Origin: Acidobacteriota bacterium
GTDB taxonomy: Bacteria; Acidobacteriota; Vicinamibacteria; Vicinamibacterales; CAVVIG01
Length of the DNA stretch: 51,700 nucleotides
Assembly: GCA_003222535.1 (NCBI GenBank)
Contig: QHWJ01000244.1
Span: 1,830-53,529, forward strand
Direction of reading: 5' to 3'
Position numbers and translations under genes: made by a program. Below the pieces are notes generated by a model, which saw nothing but the letters and a program-made list of their open reading frames with translations, did no database searches and was not told the DNA's origin. The stretch's first letter is position 1, and the number at the start of each line of letters is the position of its first letter. Positions 24,994-32,738 of this stretch are shown here, piece by piece.

Positions 24994-26715
24994 CTACGGC
25001 GTAAAGGGCGGCGGCACGCGGCGTTTCGTCGCCTGCTCGAAAGCGTAAGCGATTTCGAGCAGCTTCGGCTCGCTGCACTCGATGCCCGTGAAGCCGACGC
25101 CATAGGGCTGGTCTCTGGCGTTGAATCCAGCCGGGAATGCCGGGGTCGGCGCATTCGGGATGAAGCCGAATGGAACACCGATGGTCGGAAAACCCGCACG
25201 TGCGGCGATGCCTGCCGAGCTGCTGCCCGGGAAGAGCAACGCGTCGAGGTTGTTGACGGTCATCGCCTCGCGAATGCCGTGCGCATCGGCCAGGAAGATA
25301 TCGCGGGCGCGGTCCAGGGTGTAGCGGCCGAGATCGGTCGCGAGGTTCATTTCATCGGACGTATCCAGCAGATCCTGCCGATACCTGATCGCGTTCTGCG
25401 AGGCGTTCGCGGTATTGAACTGCCGGAGCTCGGTCAGCGACTTGACGGGAGCGGTCGGACCGAGCGACGCGAGGTAGGCCGCGAAATCGCGCTTGAAGCC
25501 ATACTTGAACACCGTCGAGCAATTCACGTCGGTCGCTTTCAGCCCCACGCACGTGCCGATCACAGCGTTGTTGTTGTTCGGGTTCTGATCGAGGACGGTC
25601 GGGATGTTCGCCGGATCGACGACGACGGCGCCCTGTGCTTTCAGCACGGCGATCACGTCGTCCATAACGGCTCGCTGCGCGGCATTGATTCCGCCGCTCG
25701 CGCTCGTCCCCCCGGGCAGCGTAATCGCGTCGTAGTAGAGCGCGCGCGGGATGCCGATGCGCTTCCCGCGCAGGCCGGCCAGCCGGAGGAACTGCTGGTA
25801 GTCGCGTCCGGGCGGCGGCGAGCAGAGCGACGTCGCGGGGTCGTGCGGGTCGGCGCCTTCCATCGCGCCGAGCATGATTGCGGCGTCGGCGACGGTGCGC
25901 GTCATCGGACCGGCCGTGTCTTGATCGGCGGTGATGGGAATGATCCCCCACCGGCTGATACGGCCGACCGTCGGCTTGATGCCGACGAGCATATTCGCGT
26001 TCGCCGGGCTCAGGATCGAGCCTGAGGTTTCGGTGCCCACGTTGCCCGCCCACAGGCTGGCCGCGGTGCCGATCCCGGAGCTCGAGCCGCCCACGCCCAT
26101 CGACGGGCGGCCGTCGGCGAATGGGATCGCGAAGCCGTCATTCCCGGATCGGGGATCTCTTCTCGGGTCGTACGGGTTCATCCCCCAGCCGCCAACGGCG
26201 CTGTAGTTGCCGGGCATCCCGTTGGTCACCCAGTTTGCCAGTTCGGTCATGACCGTTTTCGCGATGATGACGGCACCGGCGTTCTTCAGGTTCGTCACGA
26301 GCGTGGCATCGTAGGGCGGCGTATACCCTTTGAACGCCAGGGCCCCGCCTGTCGTGGGCATGAACGTGGTGTTGGTGTTGTCCTTCACCGCAATCGGAAT
26401 GCCGTGGAGCGGGCCCCGGTACTTCCCCTGGGCGCGCTCCACATCGAGCAGTTCCGCCTCGGCAACCGCGTCGCGGTACAGGCTGATCACCGGGTTGATG
26501 AGATCCTTATAGAACGCGATGCGCGCGAAGGACTGGAGCACCAGCTCTTTCGAGGTCACGCGTCCTTTCTGCATCGCGTTCTGCATGTCGATGATGCTCG
26601 CCTCGACCACGTCGAAGCCGATCAGCCGTGGGGCGATTCTCTGCGGATTCTGGGCGCGGAGGGTGATCGTGGCGAGCGCGACGGGCACCAGGAGCAACAC
26701 GAACGATCGTTTCAT
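24994..26715 (-). CDS. Secreted amidase (amidase-signature family)
   Basis: A 573-residue protein with an export signal (MKRSFVLLLVPVALATITLRAQ). The amidase-signature Ser-cisSer-Lys triad is visible: Lys111 in IPIAVKDNTN, the serine run GGSSSGIG (about 211-213), and Ser233 in GTETSGSILSP. The C-terminal FEQATKRRVPPPFTP is typical. Such enzymes hydrolyse amides. An exported form with no GatB or GatC nearby points to nutrient scavenging or cell-wall/peptide amide cleavage rather than tRNA amidation. A second, much larger member lies at 39697-42180. Confidence 0.93.
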   Translation of the reverse strand: MKRSFVLLLVPVALATITLRAQNPQRIAPRLIGFDVVEASIIDMQNAMQKGRVTSKELVLQSFARIAFYKDLINPVISLYRDAVAEAELLDVERAQGKYRGPLHGIPIAVKDNTNTTFMPTTGGALAFKGYTPPYDATLVTNLKNAGAVIIAKTVMTELANWVTNGMPGNYSAVGGWGMNPYDPRRDPRSGNDGFAIPFADGRPSMGVGGSSSGIGTAASLWAGNVGTETSGSILSPANANMLVGIKPTVGRISRWGIIPITADQDTAGPMTRTVADAAIMLGAMEGADPHDPATSLCSPPPGRDYQQFLRLAGLRGKRIGIPRALYYDAITLPGGTSASGGINAAQRAVMDDVIAVLKAQGAVVVDPANIPTVLDQNPNNNNAVIGTCVGLKATDVNCSTVFKYGFKRDFAAYLASLGPTAPVKSLTELRQFNTANASQNAIRYRQDLLDTSDEMNLATDLGRYTLDRARDIFLADAHGIREAMTVNNLDALLFPGSSSAGIAARAGFPTIGVPFGFIPNAPTPAFPAGFNARDQPYGVGFTGIECSEPKLLEIAYAFEQATKRRVPPPFTP

Positions 26716-27209
26716 CTGTAGCCTCCGCTGGTGAGCTGACAGTCCGGAGAAGCAGCAAATCCTGCGTCAACCCGCCAGTCGAAGTCAAACGGCGCTTCGC
26801 GTCCGCGCCGTCACCTTCTCGGTGAGCGCGGACCACGACGATCGGAGCGGACCGACGACGAGGGGATACGACAGAACTTTCCAGACGACGTCTTATCGTG
26901 TCGCGCGGTGGAACACGGGGCCTTTTCGCCGCCTGCGGGGGGTCGCCTTCAAACCGCTGCAACGGCAGAGGTTGCTACCGAAGCTCTTTATCGTTCAAAT
27001 GGGCAGGCGGCTTGCACTGGTGAAGGCATCCCGTCTTCACGGAAACAGCCGCAGGCGAGCAGCGCAGGTCCGACCGGGTCGATCAGCAATGGCGAGGCCC
27101 ACGTTCGGTGACCTTCGCACGCGGTTTGAGAAATCACGGTGATGCGATATCGTTGGATTGAGAAATGAGGAGAGATGGATACCAGAGACAGCGGCGGCGA
27201 TTTTTCCCT
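26716..27209. other. About 490 bases without a recognised gene
   Basis: Short frames exist but none has family-like content or a ribosome site. I see no repeat array. The promoters of the divergent amidase and small-protein genes should be here. Confidence 0.45.
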
Positions 27210-27470
27210 ATGACATATAACGCATCCACGGACCCCCTGATCGAGCGCCTGAAAGCCGAGTTCCTCGAAATGCCCGGGCTGAAGCTCACTGAGGCTCAAG
27301 CGCAGCGGATGTGGTCGCTTGACGCGACCCTGTGTTCCACGCTCCTCGAGACGCTCGTGAACACGAGTTTCCTGTTCCGGACACGAGACGGCGCGTTCAT
27401 GCGGATCGAACGAACCGCCCCGCTCAGGCCCTCTCTCGCCACGCGGTCAAAACCCTCATCTGTCGCCTGA
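27210..27470 (+). CDS. Small helical protein, winged-helix-like
   Basis: An 86-residue protein beginning MTYNASTDPLIERLKAEFLE. The core MPGLKLTEAQAQRMWSLDAT, then LCSTLLETLVNTSFLFRTRD and GAFMRIE, has the length and pattern of a small winged helix (two helices, then RTRDGAF as the wing). Short proteins of this type recur in Acidobacteriota and Proteobacteria as uncharacterised proteins. The tail after residue 70 is not conserved-looking. DNA binding is possible but not shown. An upstream start at 27165 would add basic residues of no known family. Confidence 0.6.
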   Translation: MTYNASTDPLIERLKAEFLEMPGLKLTEAQAQRMWSLDATLCSTLLETLVNTSFLFRTRDGAFMRIERTAPLRPSLATRSKPSSVA

Positions 27471-27627
27471 GAATCTGGTAATCGGGGCCGATCACGAATC
27501 TGGTAATTGGGTAATCTGGTAATCGGGTAATCGGTAATCGGGTAATTGAATTGCTCAATTGCGCAATCGATTGTTCAATTGTCCAATCCAATTACCAGAT
27601 TACCCGATTACTCGATTACCAGATTCA
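27471..27627. repeat. Inverted repeat with arms of AATCTGGTAATCGGG units
   Basis: The left arm is built of TCTGGTAATC, GGGTAATC, GGTAATCGGGTAATTG units. The centre has alternating CAATTG/GCTCAATTGCGC units, themselves palindromic. The right arm is the complement (CAATTACCAGATTACCCG, ATTACTCGATTACCAGATT). It fills the spacer and ends 11 bases before the GTG of the redox operon. Confidence 0.85.
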
Positions 27628-27638
27628 GCGAGAGATGA

Positions 27639-29189
27639 GTGCTGATCCGTACCGATCGCGCCGCACGCGCCTGCTACCGGACCGACGGCGGCCAGATTGT
27701 CTACGGCTTCGCCGACTCGGTCGTTCATGTCCGCGCTCCCGAGGATGTCGCCGAAGTGCTCCGGGCCGCGCAGCGCGACCGCATTCCCGTCACGTGCCGT
27801 GGCGGCGGCCTGACCACCGGGGGTGAGTCGGTCACCGCCCACGGAATCCTCCTCGATCTGAAAGGCCTGAGCCGGCTGCTCGAATGCGACGGCCGGACTG
27901 CGTGGGTCGAGGCGGGCATGACGTGGCACCACGTCGCCGAGGCGCTGCGCCCCCTCGGGCTCGATTACACGAGCGCGCCGCTCAACATGCTGTCGACCGT
28001 GGGCGGGACCCTCGGCGTCGGCGGCATCGACGTCAATTCGCCGCGCCACGGCTGCTCGGCCGACCAGGCCGTGGAATTGGAGGTCGTGACTCCCACGGGC
28101 GACATCGTCCGTGTGAAGGAAGGCGACGACTATCTCGAGCGCGTGCTCCTGGGCTACGGGCAGTTCGGCGTCATCACCAAGGCGCGCATCAAGGTCCGCC
28201 CATACCGGCCGATGACCGTGCGCCACTTTCTCTACACCGATATCGGCGTTGCGCTGTCGGACATGATGCGGCTCGTGGAGCGGGACGCCGTCGACGCCTG
28301 CGCCATCCTCACGCTCTGCGACGATGTGATCGCTCTCATCCTGGGCTTCGAGGACGAGCCACAGGACTTCGCGCTCCGCCACACCCCCGAGCCGCTCTTC
28401 TACGCGAGGCTGGCGGCGAGCTTTGCGAAGCGCCCCTGGCGGTTGGGCGACATCGGGTTCCTGATGCGGCGCAAGGCGGACCTCCTGCCGGCGCTGCACG
28501 ATCCGCTTTTCATGCAAGACGAAGCCGTCCACGATCGCACCGTCGTTTTCAGCCGCCTCATCTGGCGCTACTGGGGTGGACCCGAGATCGTGATCCCGGA
28601 CCTCGCGATCACGAAGGCCGACTTCGAGTCCGCGGCAAGGCGCGGCATCGACGTCTGTAAGAAGTACTTCCCGTACTTCACCCTGTACGCCGTCATGATT
28701 CGCAAGTTCGGCCATCGCCCGCGCTACGAGATGAGCGCGATCCCGGCGACCGGCGACGAGCACGTGTGCGGGATCGAGTTTTCGCCGCTCGTCGAGGGTG
28801 TCCGCTACTCGCGCGACCATTTCCAGTCGTTCAAGAACGCGATCTACGACATCGGCCTCGAGCTCGGCGGCAGCTACTACCGCTTCGGCGGCGTCATGAA
28901 GCCGTACATCCGCCGCATGTTCGGCGACGAGATGGTGAACCGTCATCGCGCCATGAAGCAGGCGCTCGATCCGGCGTTCATCCTCAATCGAGACGTGATC
29001 TTCGATCCGCCTGAGGCTTGCAACGAAGCTTCGCCTGGAACGAAACTTCACGCCGCGACCCCGTCTGTTTCGTTCGCAGGGGGTCAGCTCCGCTGGTGGA
29101 GGCCTCAAACCGCCGAGTGCGACCCTTCTGGAGCCTCACCCGGAAAAGTTGCTTCGTCTCCCCAGAACACGGCCTTAGGCGATGTCTAG
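27639..29189 (+). CDS. FAD-binding dehydrogenase (VAO/PCMH family)
   Basis: A 516-residue protein and the first gene of a three-gene redox operon. Residues about 20-190 form a PCMH-type FAD domain: VHVRAPEDVAEVLRAAQRDR, RGGGLTTGGES, STVGGTLGVGGIDV and GYGQFGVITKARIKVRPY, closest in pattern to cytokinin-dehydrogenase-like and GlcD-like enzymes. The residue where many relatives carry the covalent-FAD His (RGxGHS) is Leu here, so FAD is probably not linked there. The C-terminal substrate domain ends about NRDVIFD. The last 45 residues have repeat-derived composition (including AACCGCCGAGTGCG as DNA). It starts at GTG after GAGAGATGA and is directly followed by the next gene. No signal peptide: cytoplasmic. 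The substrate is unknown. Confidence 0.88.
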   Translation: MLIRTDRAARACYRTDGGQIVYGFADSVVHVRAPEDVAEVLRAAQRDRIPVTCRGGGLTTGGESVTAHGILLDLKGLSRLLECDGRTAWVEAGMTWHHVAEALRPLGLDYTSAPLNMLSTVGGTLGVGGIDVNSPRHGCSADQAVELEVVTPTGDIVRVKEGDDYLERVLLGYGQFGVITKARIKVRPYRPMTVRHFLYTDIGVALSDMMRLVERDAVDACAILTLCDDVIALILGFEDEPQDFALRHTPEPLFYARLAASFAKRPWRLGDIGFLMRRKADLLPALHDPLFMQDEAVHDRTVVFSRLIWRYWGGPEIVIPDLAITKADFESAARRGIDVCKKYFPYFTLYAVMIRKFGHRPRYEMSAIPATGDEHVCGIEFSPLVEGVRYSRDHFQSFKNAIYDIGLELGGSYYRFGGVMKPYIRRMFGDEMVNRHRAMKQALDPAFILNRDVIFDPPEACNEASPGTKLHAATPSVSFAGGQLRWWRPQTAECDPSGASPGKVASSPQNTALGDV

Positions 29190-30200
29190 ATGACCGCGCT
29201 CAACTTCGACGACTGCATCGGCTGTGGCCTGTGCATCCTCGGGTGCCCGGCCTTCGAGGAGACCGGCTTCGACGTGCTGACCGCGCGCGGCCGCAACAAG
29301 GCGCTCCAGGCGGGGCTCGCCGCCGGCGACATGGTCGAACCGATCTGGGCCTGCACACTCTGCGGCTACTGCGACGCGATCTGTCCGACCCGCGTCCACA
29401 ACGTGGAGATCGTCCTGCACCTCCGCCGCGAGCTCGTCGAAGTCGGCCTGATGCTGGACGCTGCCGGAGACACCCCTGAGGTCCGGCTGAAGCCGGATTC
29501 CACAAGAGACGCGGTAGCAGGGTCGGCCTTGGCCTCGTGGGCAGCGTCCGGCTTTAGCGGGACTGCGCCCTCATCGGTAGGGTCCGGCTTCAGCCGGACC
29601 GTCCTGGCGCCGCCGCCGCCTCGACCCGCGCTCGTGCTCGGCTGCACGATCCGCGAGCGCGCACCGCACCTCATTCCCTCGATCAAGGAGTTCCTGAACC
29701 GCATCGGCCGTGCGACGGATCTTTGCGAGGAGGGCTGTTGCGGATCCTTCGAGGTCGAGGCCGGCCGTGCCATGCCGGCACACTCGAGCGCCGGCGTCGT
29801 GTCCGATCCCATCTGCCTCGAGCAGTACGATGCGGAGTTCCTGGGCGTGCTGGCGATGCAGCACCTCGATCTTTTCGAGCTGAAGCCGCCCTTTTACTAT
29901 TTCGCTCCTCACCGGCTCGTGAACCGCGACCACGCCCGCATCTATCCGCTCTACGACGCGCTCCGCCGCCGGTTCGGCTGCGACACGAACCTCGACCTGA
30001 ACCGTCTCGCGCGCTCGACCTCCGCCGGCTCGGTGCAGGGGATGACCGGGCGGGACGCGCGCGACATCGGCGCCGCGGTTGCGCGTCTGCTGACGCACTC
30101 GCGGGCGGAGCGAATCGTCACCTGCTCGCCGGCCGACTATCTGGCGTTCAGGACGTACTCCGGGCGAGAGACGCTGTTCATCACCGAGTGCCTGCGATGA
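29190..30200 (+). CDS. Two-[4Fe-4S] electron-transfer protein with CCG-type C-terminus
   Basis: A 336-residue protein with two ferredoxin-type motifs, CIGCGLCILGCP (residues 9-20) and CTLCGYCDAICP (about 55-66). It then has cysteine motifs resembling those of GlcF/HdrD-type subunits: LVLGCTIRER, LCEEGCCGSFEVEAG and a final IVTCSPADY. It probably passes electrons from the upstream FAD dehydrogenase to a flavoprotein or the quinone pool. The ATG follows the upstream TAG without a gap. Residues about 96-137 (VRLKPDST through SGFSRTVLAPPP) are encoded by palindromic repeats (29481-29600) that keep the frame open. The stop overlaps the next start (ATGA). Confidence 0.9.
   Translation: MTALNFDDCIGCGLCILGCPAFEETGFDVLTARGRNKALQAGLAAGDMVEPIWACTLCGYCDAICPTRVHNVEIVLHLRRELVEVGLMLDAAGDTPEVRLKPDSTRDAVAGSALASWAASGFSGTAPSSVGSGFSRTVLAPPPPRPALVLGCTIRERAPHLIPSIKEFLNRIGRATDLCEEGCCGSFEVEAGRAMPAHSSAGVVSDPICLEQYDAEFLGVLAMQHLDLFELKPPFYYFAPHRLVNRDHARIYPLYDALRRRFGCDTNLDLNRLARSTSAGSVQGMTGRDARDIGAAVARLLTHSRAERIVTCSPADYLAFRTYSGRETLFITECLR
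29481..29600. repeat. In-frame cluster of REP-like palindromes inside the Fe-S gene
   Basis: Three palindromes: 29481-29498 (arms GTCCGGCT and AGCCGGAT), 29546-29563 (GTCCGGCT and AGCGGGAC), and 29577-29600, a perfect GTAG followed by arms GGTCCGGC and GCCGGACC around TTCA. Translation products of the RLKPD type are a known signature of such repeats in acidobacterial proteins. The insert lies between the cluster-binding domain and the C-terminal cysteine domain. Confidence 0.85.
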
Positions 30201-31405
30201 CCGAGATCAGGACGGACGTCCTCATCGTCGGCGCGAGCCTCGCCGGCGCGGCGGCCGCAAAGCGCACGGTCGACGCGGGGCTTCACACGGTGATGATCGA
30301 GCGCAAGGAGCTTCCGCGCCATAAGATCTGCTCCGGCATCCTCTCGCCGCGCGGGTACCGGTTCCTCCAGGAGAATTTCGGCGAGCCGCCTGAGAATGCG
30401 TTCCACACGCCGAAGTGGGTGACCGGCGTGAACTTCCTGTTCCCGAACGGCCTCCAGCTGCGGATGCCGTTCATCCCGGGCCCGACCCCGCACATTTACC
30501 GCAAGTTCGCCGACCACCATGTCGTGAAACAGAGCCGGGCGGAGATCCATGAGCGCACGGAGTTCCGGGGCATCGAGCCGGGCGCGAAGGACGTGCTGGT
30601 GAGGGCGCGCCGCACAGGCGCCGACGCCGGCAGCGAGGAGATCGTCTACCGGGCGAAGTACGTGATCGCCGCCGACGGCCCGCGCTCCGAGGTCGTCGCG
30701 AAGCTGTACCCGACGTTCCGCGACAGCATCTACTGGTTCGTTGTCGGCCAGAAGTACTACAAGGCGGAGCTGAGCCTCGACCCGCGGTGGTTTCACTTCA
30801 CGATCAACTCGCAGCTTGGCTACTACACGTGGAGCCACGAGGAGAACGGCTGCCAGATTGTCGGCTACACCGACGAGCACGGCGAGCCGTGGCCCCGGGG
30901 CCACGCGAAAGCGGTGGCGTACTTCGAGCAGCACCACGGGATGCGGATTCGCGAGGAGGTCTTCAAGGAAGGGTGCCTCGAGAACTTCGGCATGTCCCTG
31001 ACGAACAACTTCGTTTTCGGCAAGGAACGGGTGCTCGTGACCGGACAGGCGGCTGGATTTCTGAACATGATGGCCGAGGGGATGTCGTGCGCGATGCACA
31101 GCGGCGCGATCGCAGGTGAGTCCATCGTGGAATCGTTCACGCGCAACCGCGGCGCAAACCAGGTGTATGACGAGTTGATCCAGAGCGAACGCACGCGCAC
31201 CGTCGACCAGTGGAACCCATTGAAGATTCTCTTCGACAACCCGCACGAAGCTGATCTCAAAGCGGCGATCAGGAAACTGCCACTCTCGGATCGCACCTAC
31301 ATGGTCAGGCAGATGCTGGCCTACATCGGCCAGTTCCGCGGCTACTCATGGCTGAAGCCGATCCTGTCGGCCTCTGCCAGGCGACTCTTCCTCGGGCGGT
31401 ATTAG
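30197..31405 (+). CDS. Geranylgeranyl-reductase-family FAD oxidoreductase
   Basis: A 402-residue flavoprotein. The N-terminal Rossmann motif TDVLIVGASLAGAAAAKRTV binds FAD; IERKELPRHKICSGILSPRG matches the region after it in geranylgeranyl reductases and related halogenase/hydroxylase flavoproteins. The second FAD motif, usually GDAAG, is GQAAGFLNMMAEGMSCAMHSG, with Gln for Asp. YRAKYVIAADGPRSEV is the third nucleotide-binding block. The start overlaps the Fe-S gene stop by four bases, so the three genes are translationally coupled. Family members reduce isoprenoid double bonds or hydroxylate. Here it may reduce or oxidise an aromatic or isoprenoid substrate with the two upstream subunits, or link them to quinone. 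The pathway is unknown. Confidence 0.85.
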   Translation: MTEIRTDVLIVGASLAGAAAAKRTVDAGLHTVMIERKELPRHKICSGILSPRGYRFLQENFGEPPENAFHTPKWVTGVNFLFPNGLQLRMPFIPGPTPHIYRKFADHHVVKQSRAEIHERTEFRGIEPGAKDVLVRARRTGADAGSEEIVYRAKYVIAADGPRSEVVAKLYPTFRDSIYWFVVGQKYYKAELSLDPRWFHFTINSQLGYYTWSHEENGCQIVGYTDEHGEPWPRGHAKAVAYFEQHHGMRIREEVFKEGCLENFGMSLTNNFVFGKERVLVTGQAAGFLNMMAEGMSCAMHSGAIAGESIVESFTRNRGANQVYDELIQSERTRTVDQWNPLKILFDNPHEADLKAAIRKLPLSDRTYMVRQMLAYIGQFRGYSWLKPILSASARRLFLGRY

Positions 31406-31430
31406 CGGACTTCTGGGGCCAGGCACGGTA

Positions 31431-31849
31431 GGGTGCTCGGAGACTGACGCTGCAGGGTGCTTTGAGACTTCGCTATAGGGTGCTCGGGGACTGACGCTGC
31501 AGGCTGCTTTGCGACTTCGCGATAGGGTGCTCGGGGACTGACGCTGCAAGGTGCTTTGAGACTTCGCGATAGGGTGCTCGGGGACTCACGCTGCAAGGGT
31601 GCTTTGAGACTTCGCTATAGGGTGCTTTTCGCGCCGAGCACCATAAAGTGCTTTTCCCGCCGAGCACGATAGAGTGCTTTTCAACCAAAGCACGGTAGAG
31701 GGCTTTTCACGCCGAGCACCGTGGAGTGCTTTTCACGCCAAGCACGTTAGAGCGCTTTCCACGCCGAGCACGATAGAGTGCTTTTCACGCCAAGCACGGT
31801 GGAGTGCTTTTCATGCCAAGCACGATAGAGTGCTTTTCACGCCGAGCCT
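31431..31849. repeat. Composite tandem array: four 47-bp units then nine 26-bp units
   Basis: 47-48-bp units start at 31431, 31478, 31525 and 31572. Each has two half-units beginning GGGTGCT, one continuing CGGGGACTGACGCTGCA and one TTGAGACTTCGCTATA. From 31622 the period is exactly 26 bp, with starts at 31622, 31648, 31674, 31700, 31726, 31752, 31778, 31804 and 31830. Each 26-bp unit is GTGCTTTTCACGCC plus (A/G)AGCAC plus 6 bases, so its ends can pair as a small stem (GTGCTT with AAGCAC or GAGCAC). The array abuts the stop codon of the minus-strand gene at 31848 and lies between convergent genes. Any frames through it are by-products of the repeat. Confidence 0.95.
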
Positions 31850-32738
31850 ACCGTTGGCGAATCGTCACACCGCCATTGGTCGTGATCGCCCGGACCTTCG
31901 GGCCGCCAGAACCCAGGGTCGTGGTGAAGTGGCGGCCGTTCAGGCTTCCCTGCACCGGCACGGGAAAGTCGATGGTGAAGCCGCCGTGCGTCGTTCCGGT
32001 CTCGAGCTCGGCTGAATAGCCTTTCGGCAGCGTCAGCCGGATGCCGCCGTTGCGTGTTTCCACGTCGAGGCCCGTGCCGTCCCAATGATCCCCGGCGAGA
32101 CTGACCGTGACGCCGCCGTTGGTCGTGTCGCCGCGGAGGTCGCCGCCGACGTTGGTCAGCGAGAGGCCGCCGTTGTGCGCGTGGAACTGGGCCGATCCGC
32201 GGAAGTCGTCGATGGAGATCCCGCCGTTGTGCGTGTTGAGCGTCAGCATGGCGGTACGCGGCACCTGGAGCTCGAAGCTGATGTGCCAGTGCCCGCTGCC
32301 GGTCGTGTCCGGGCCGCTCGCGCGGACGCGGCCTCCGGCGGTGTCGACGCGCACGCTGTTCGTGAGACGGCGCGCTTCGGCGTCGGTGTCGGCGGACGCC
32401 ATGATCCTGGTGCGCACGAGTGCGTCGCCGCGGTCCCATCCGCGCACGCGGATCCCGCCGTTGGTGCCCGCGTCGACGTCAAGGGGGTTGACGCCGCCGA
32501 TCGTCTCTTCGCGAACCTCGCAGAACGAGGCACGATCGTCGTTCCTGTTCCCGGCACACCAGGTGTCGCCGGTGCGCGCGGCGTCCCGGCCGCGGGACTG
32601 GGCCGACCCCGCCGCGACCAGGGCGGTGGCGATGGCCGCCGTGACAAGGCACCCACGGAGCAAGAGGCGACCACGAAAACACGAAAGATACAAAGGGCAC
32701 GACAAAGACAGAGAGACGTTTTCCGTTTTGAATGGCAT
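31848..32738 (-). CDS. DUF4097-like exported beta-helix protein
   Basis: A 296-residue protein and the last gene of the efflux operon. It consists mostly of short beta-repeats with an NGGI/NGGV signature: GTNGGIRVRGW, NTHNGGISIDDFRG, HAHNGGLSLTNVGG, TTNGGVTVSL, ETRNGGIRLTLP and TTNGGVTIRQR, as in DUF4097/adhesin-like beta-helices. CAGNRNDDRASFCEVREE just after the leader has two cysteines that may pair. The ATG overlaps the czcA stop (TGATG) and has GGAGG 7 bases upstream, so coupling is strong. The first 30 residues are encoded by degenerate CACGAAA-type repeat DNA, which has altered the leader; the hydrophobic core is LVTAAIATALVAAGSAQ. The role is unknown, perhaps envelope sensing. Confidence 0.8.
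   Translation of the reverse strand: MPFKTENVSLSLSCPLYLSCFRGRLLLRGCLVTAAIATALVAAGSAQSRGRDAARTGDTWCAGNRNDDRASFCEVREETIGGVNPLDVDAGTNGGIRVRGWDRGDALVRTRIMASADTDAEARRLTNSVRVDTAGGRVRASGPDTTGSGHWHISFELQVPRTAMLTLNTHNGGISIDDFRGSAQFHAHNGGLSLTNVGGDLRGDTTNGGVTVSLAGDHWDGTGLDVETRNGGIRLTLPKGYSAELETGTTHGGFTIDFPVPVQGSLNGRHFTTTLGSGGPKVRAITTNGGVTIRQR
32660..32715. repeat. CACGAAA-type repeat arm inside a gene start
   Basis: A run CGACCACGAAAACACGAAAG, ATACAAAGGGCACGACAAAG matches one arm of the inverted repeats at 6498 and 42381. It lies inside the 5' end of the DUF4097-like gene. Confidence 0.7.

Noticed and set aside
31431-31849. Possible CRISPR array
   Set aside because: The units are directly adjacent with periods of 47 and 26 bp, and the 6-base tails are near-identical. 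There are no unique 25-40-base spacers and no cas gene.
31674-32015. 113-codon plus-strand frame starting in the tandem array
   Set aside because: It is read from the 26-bp repeat and then antisense to the DUF4097-like gene. No ribosome site.
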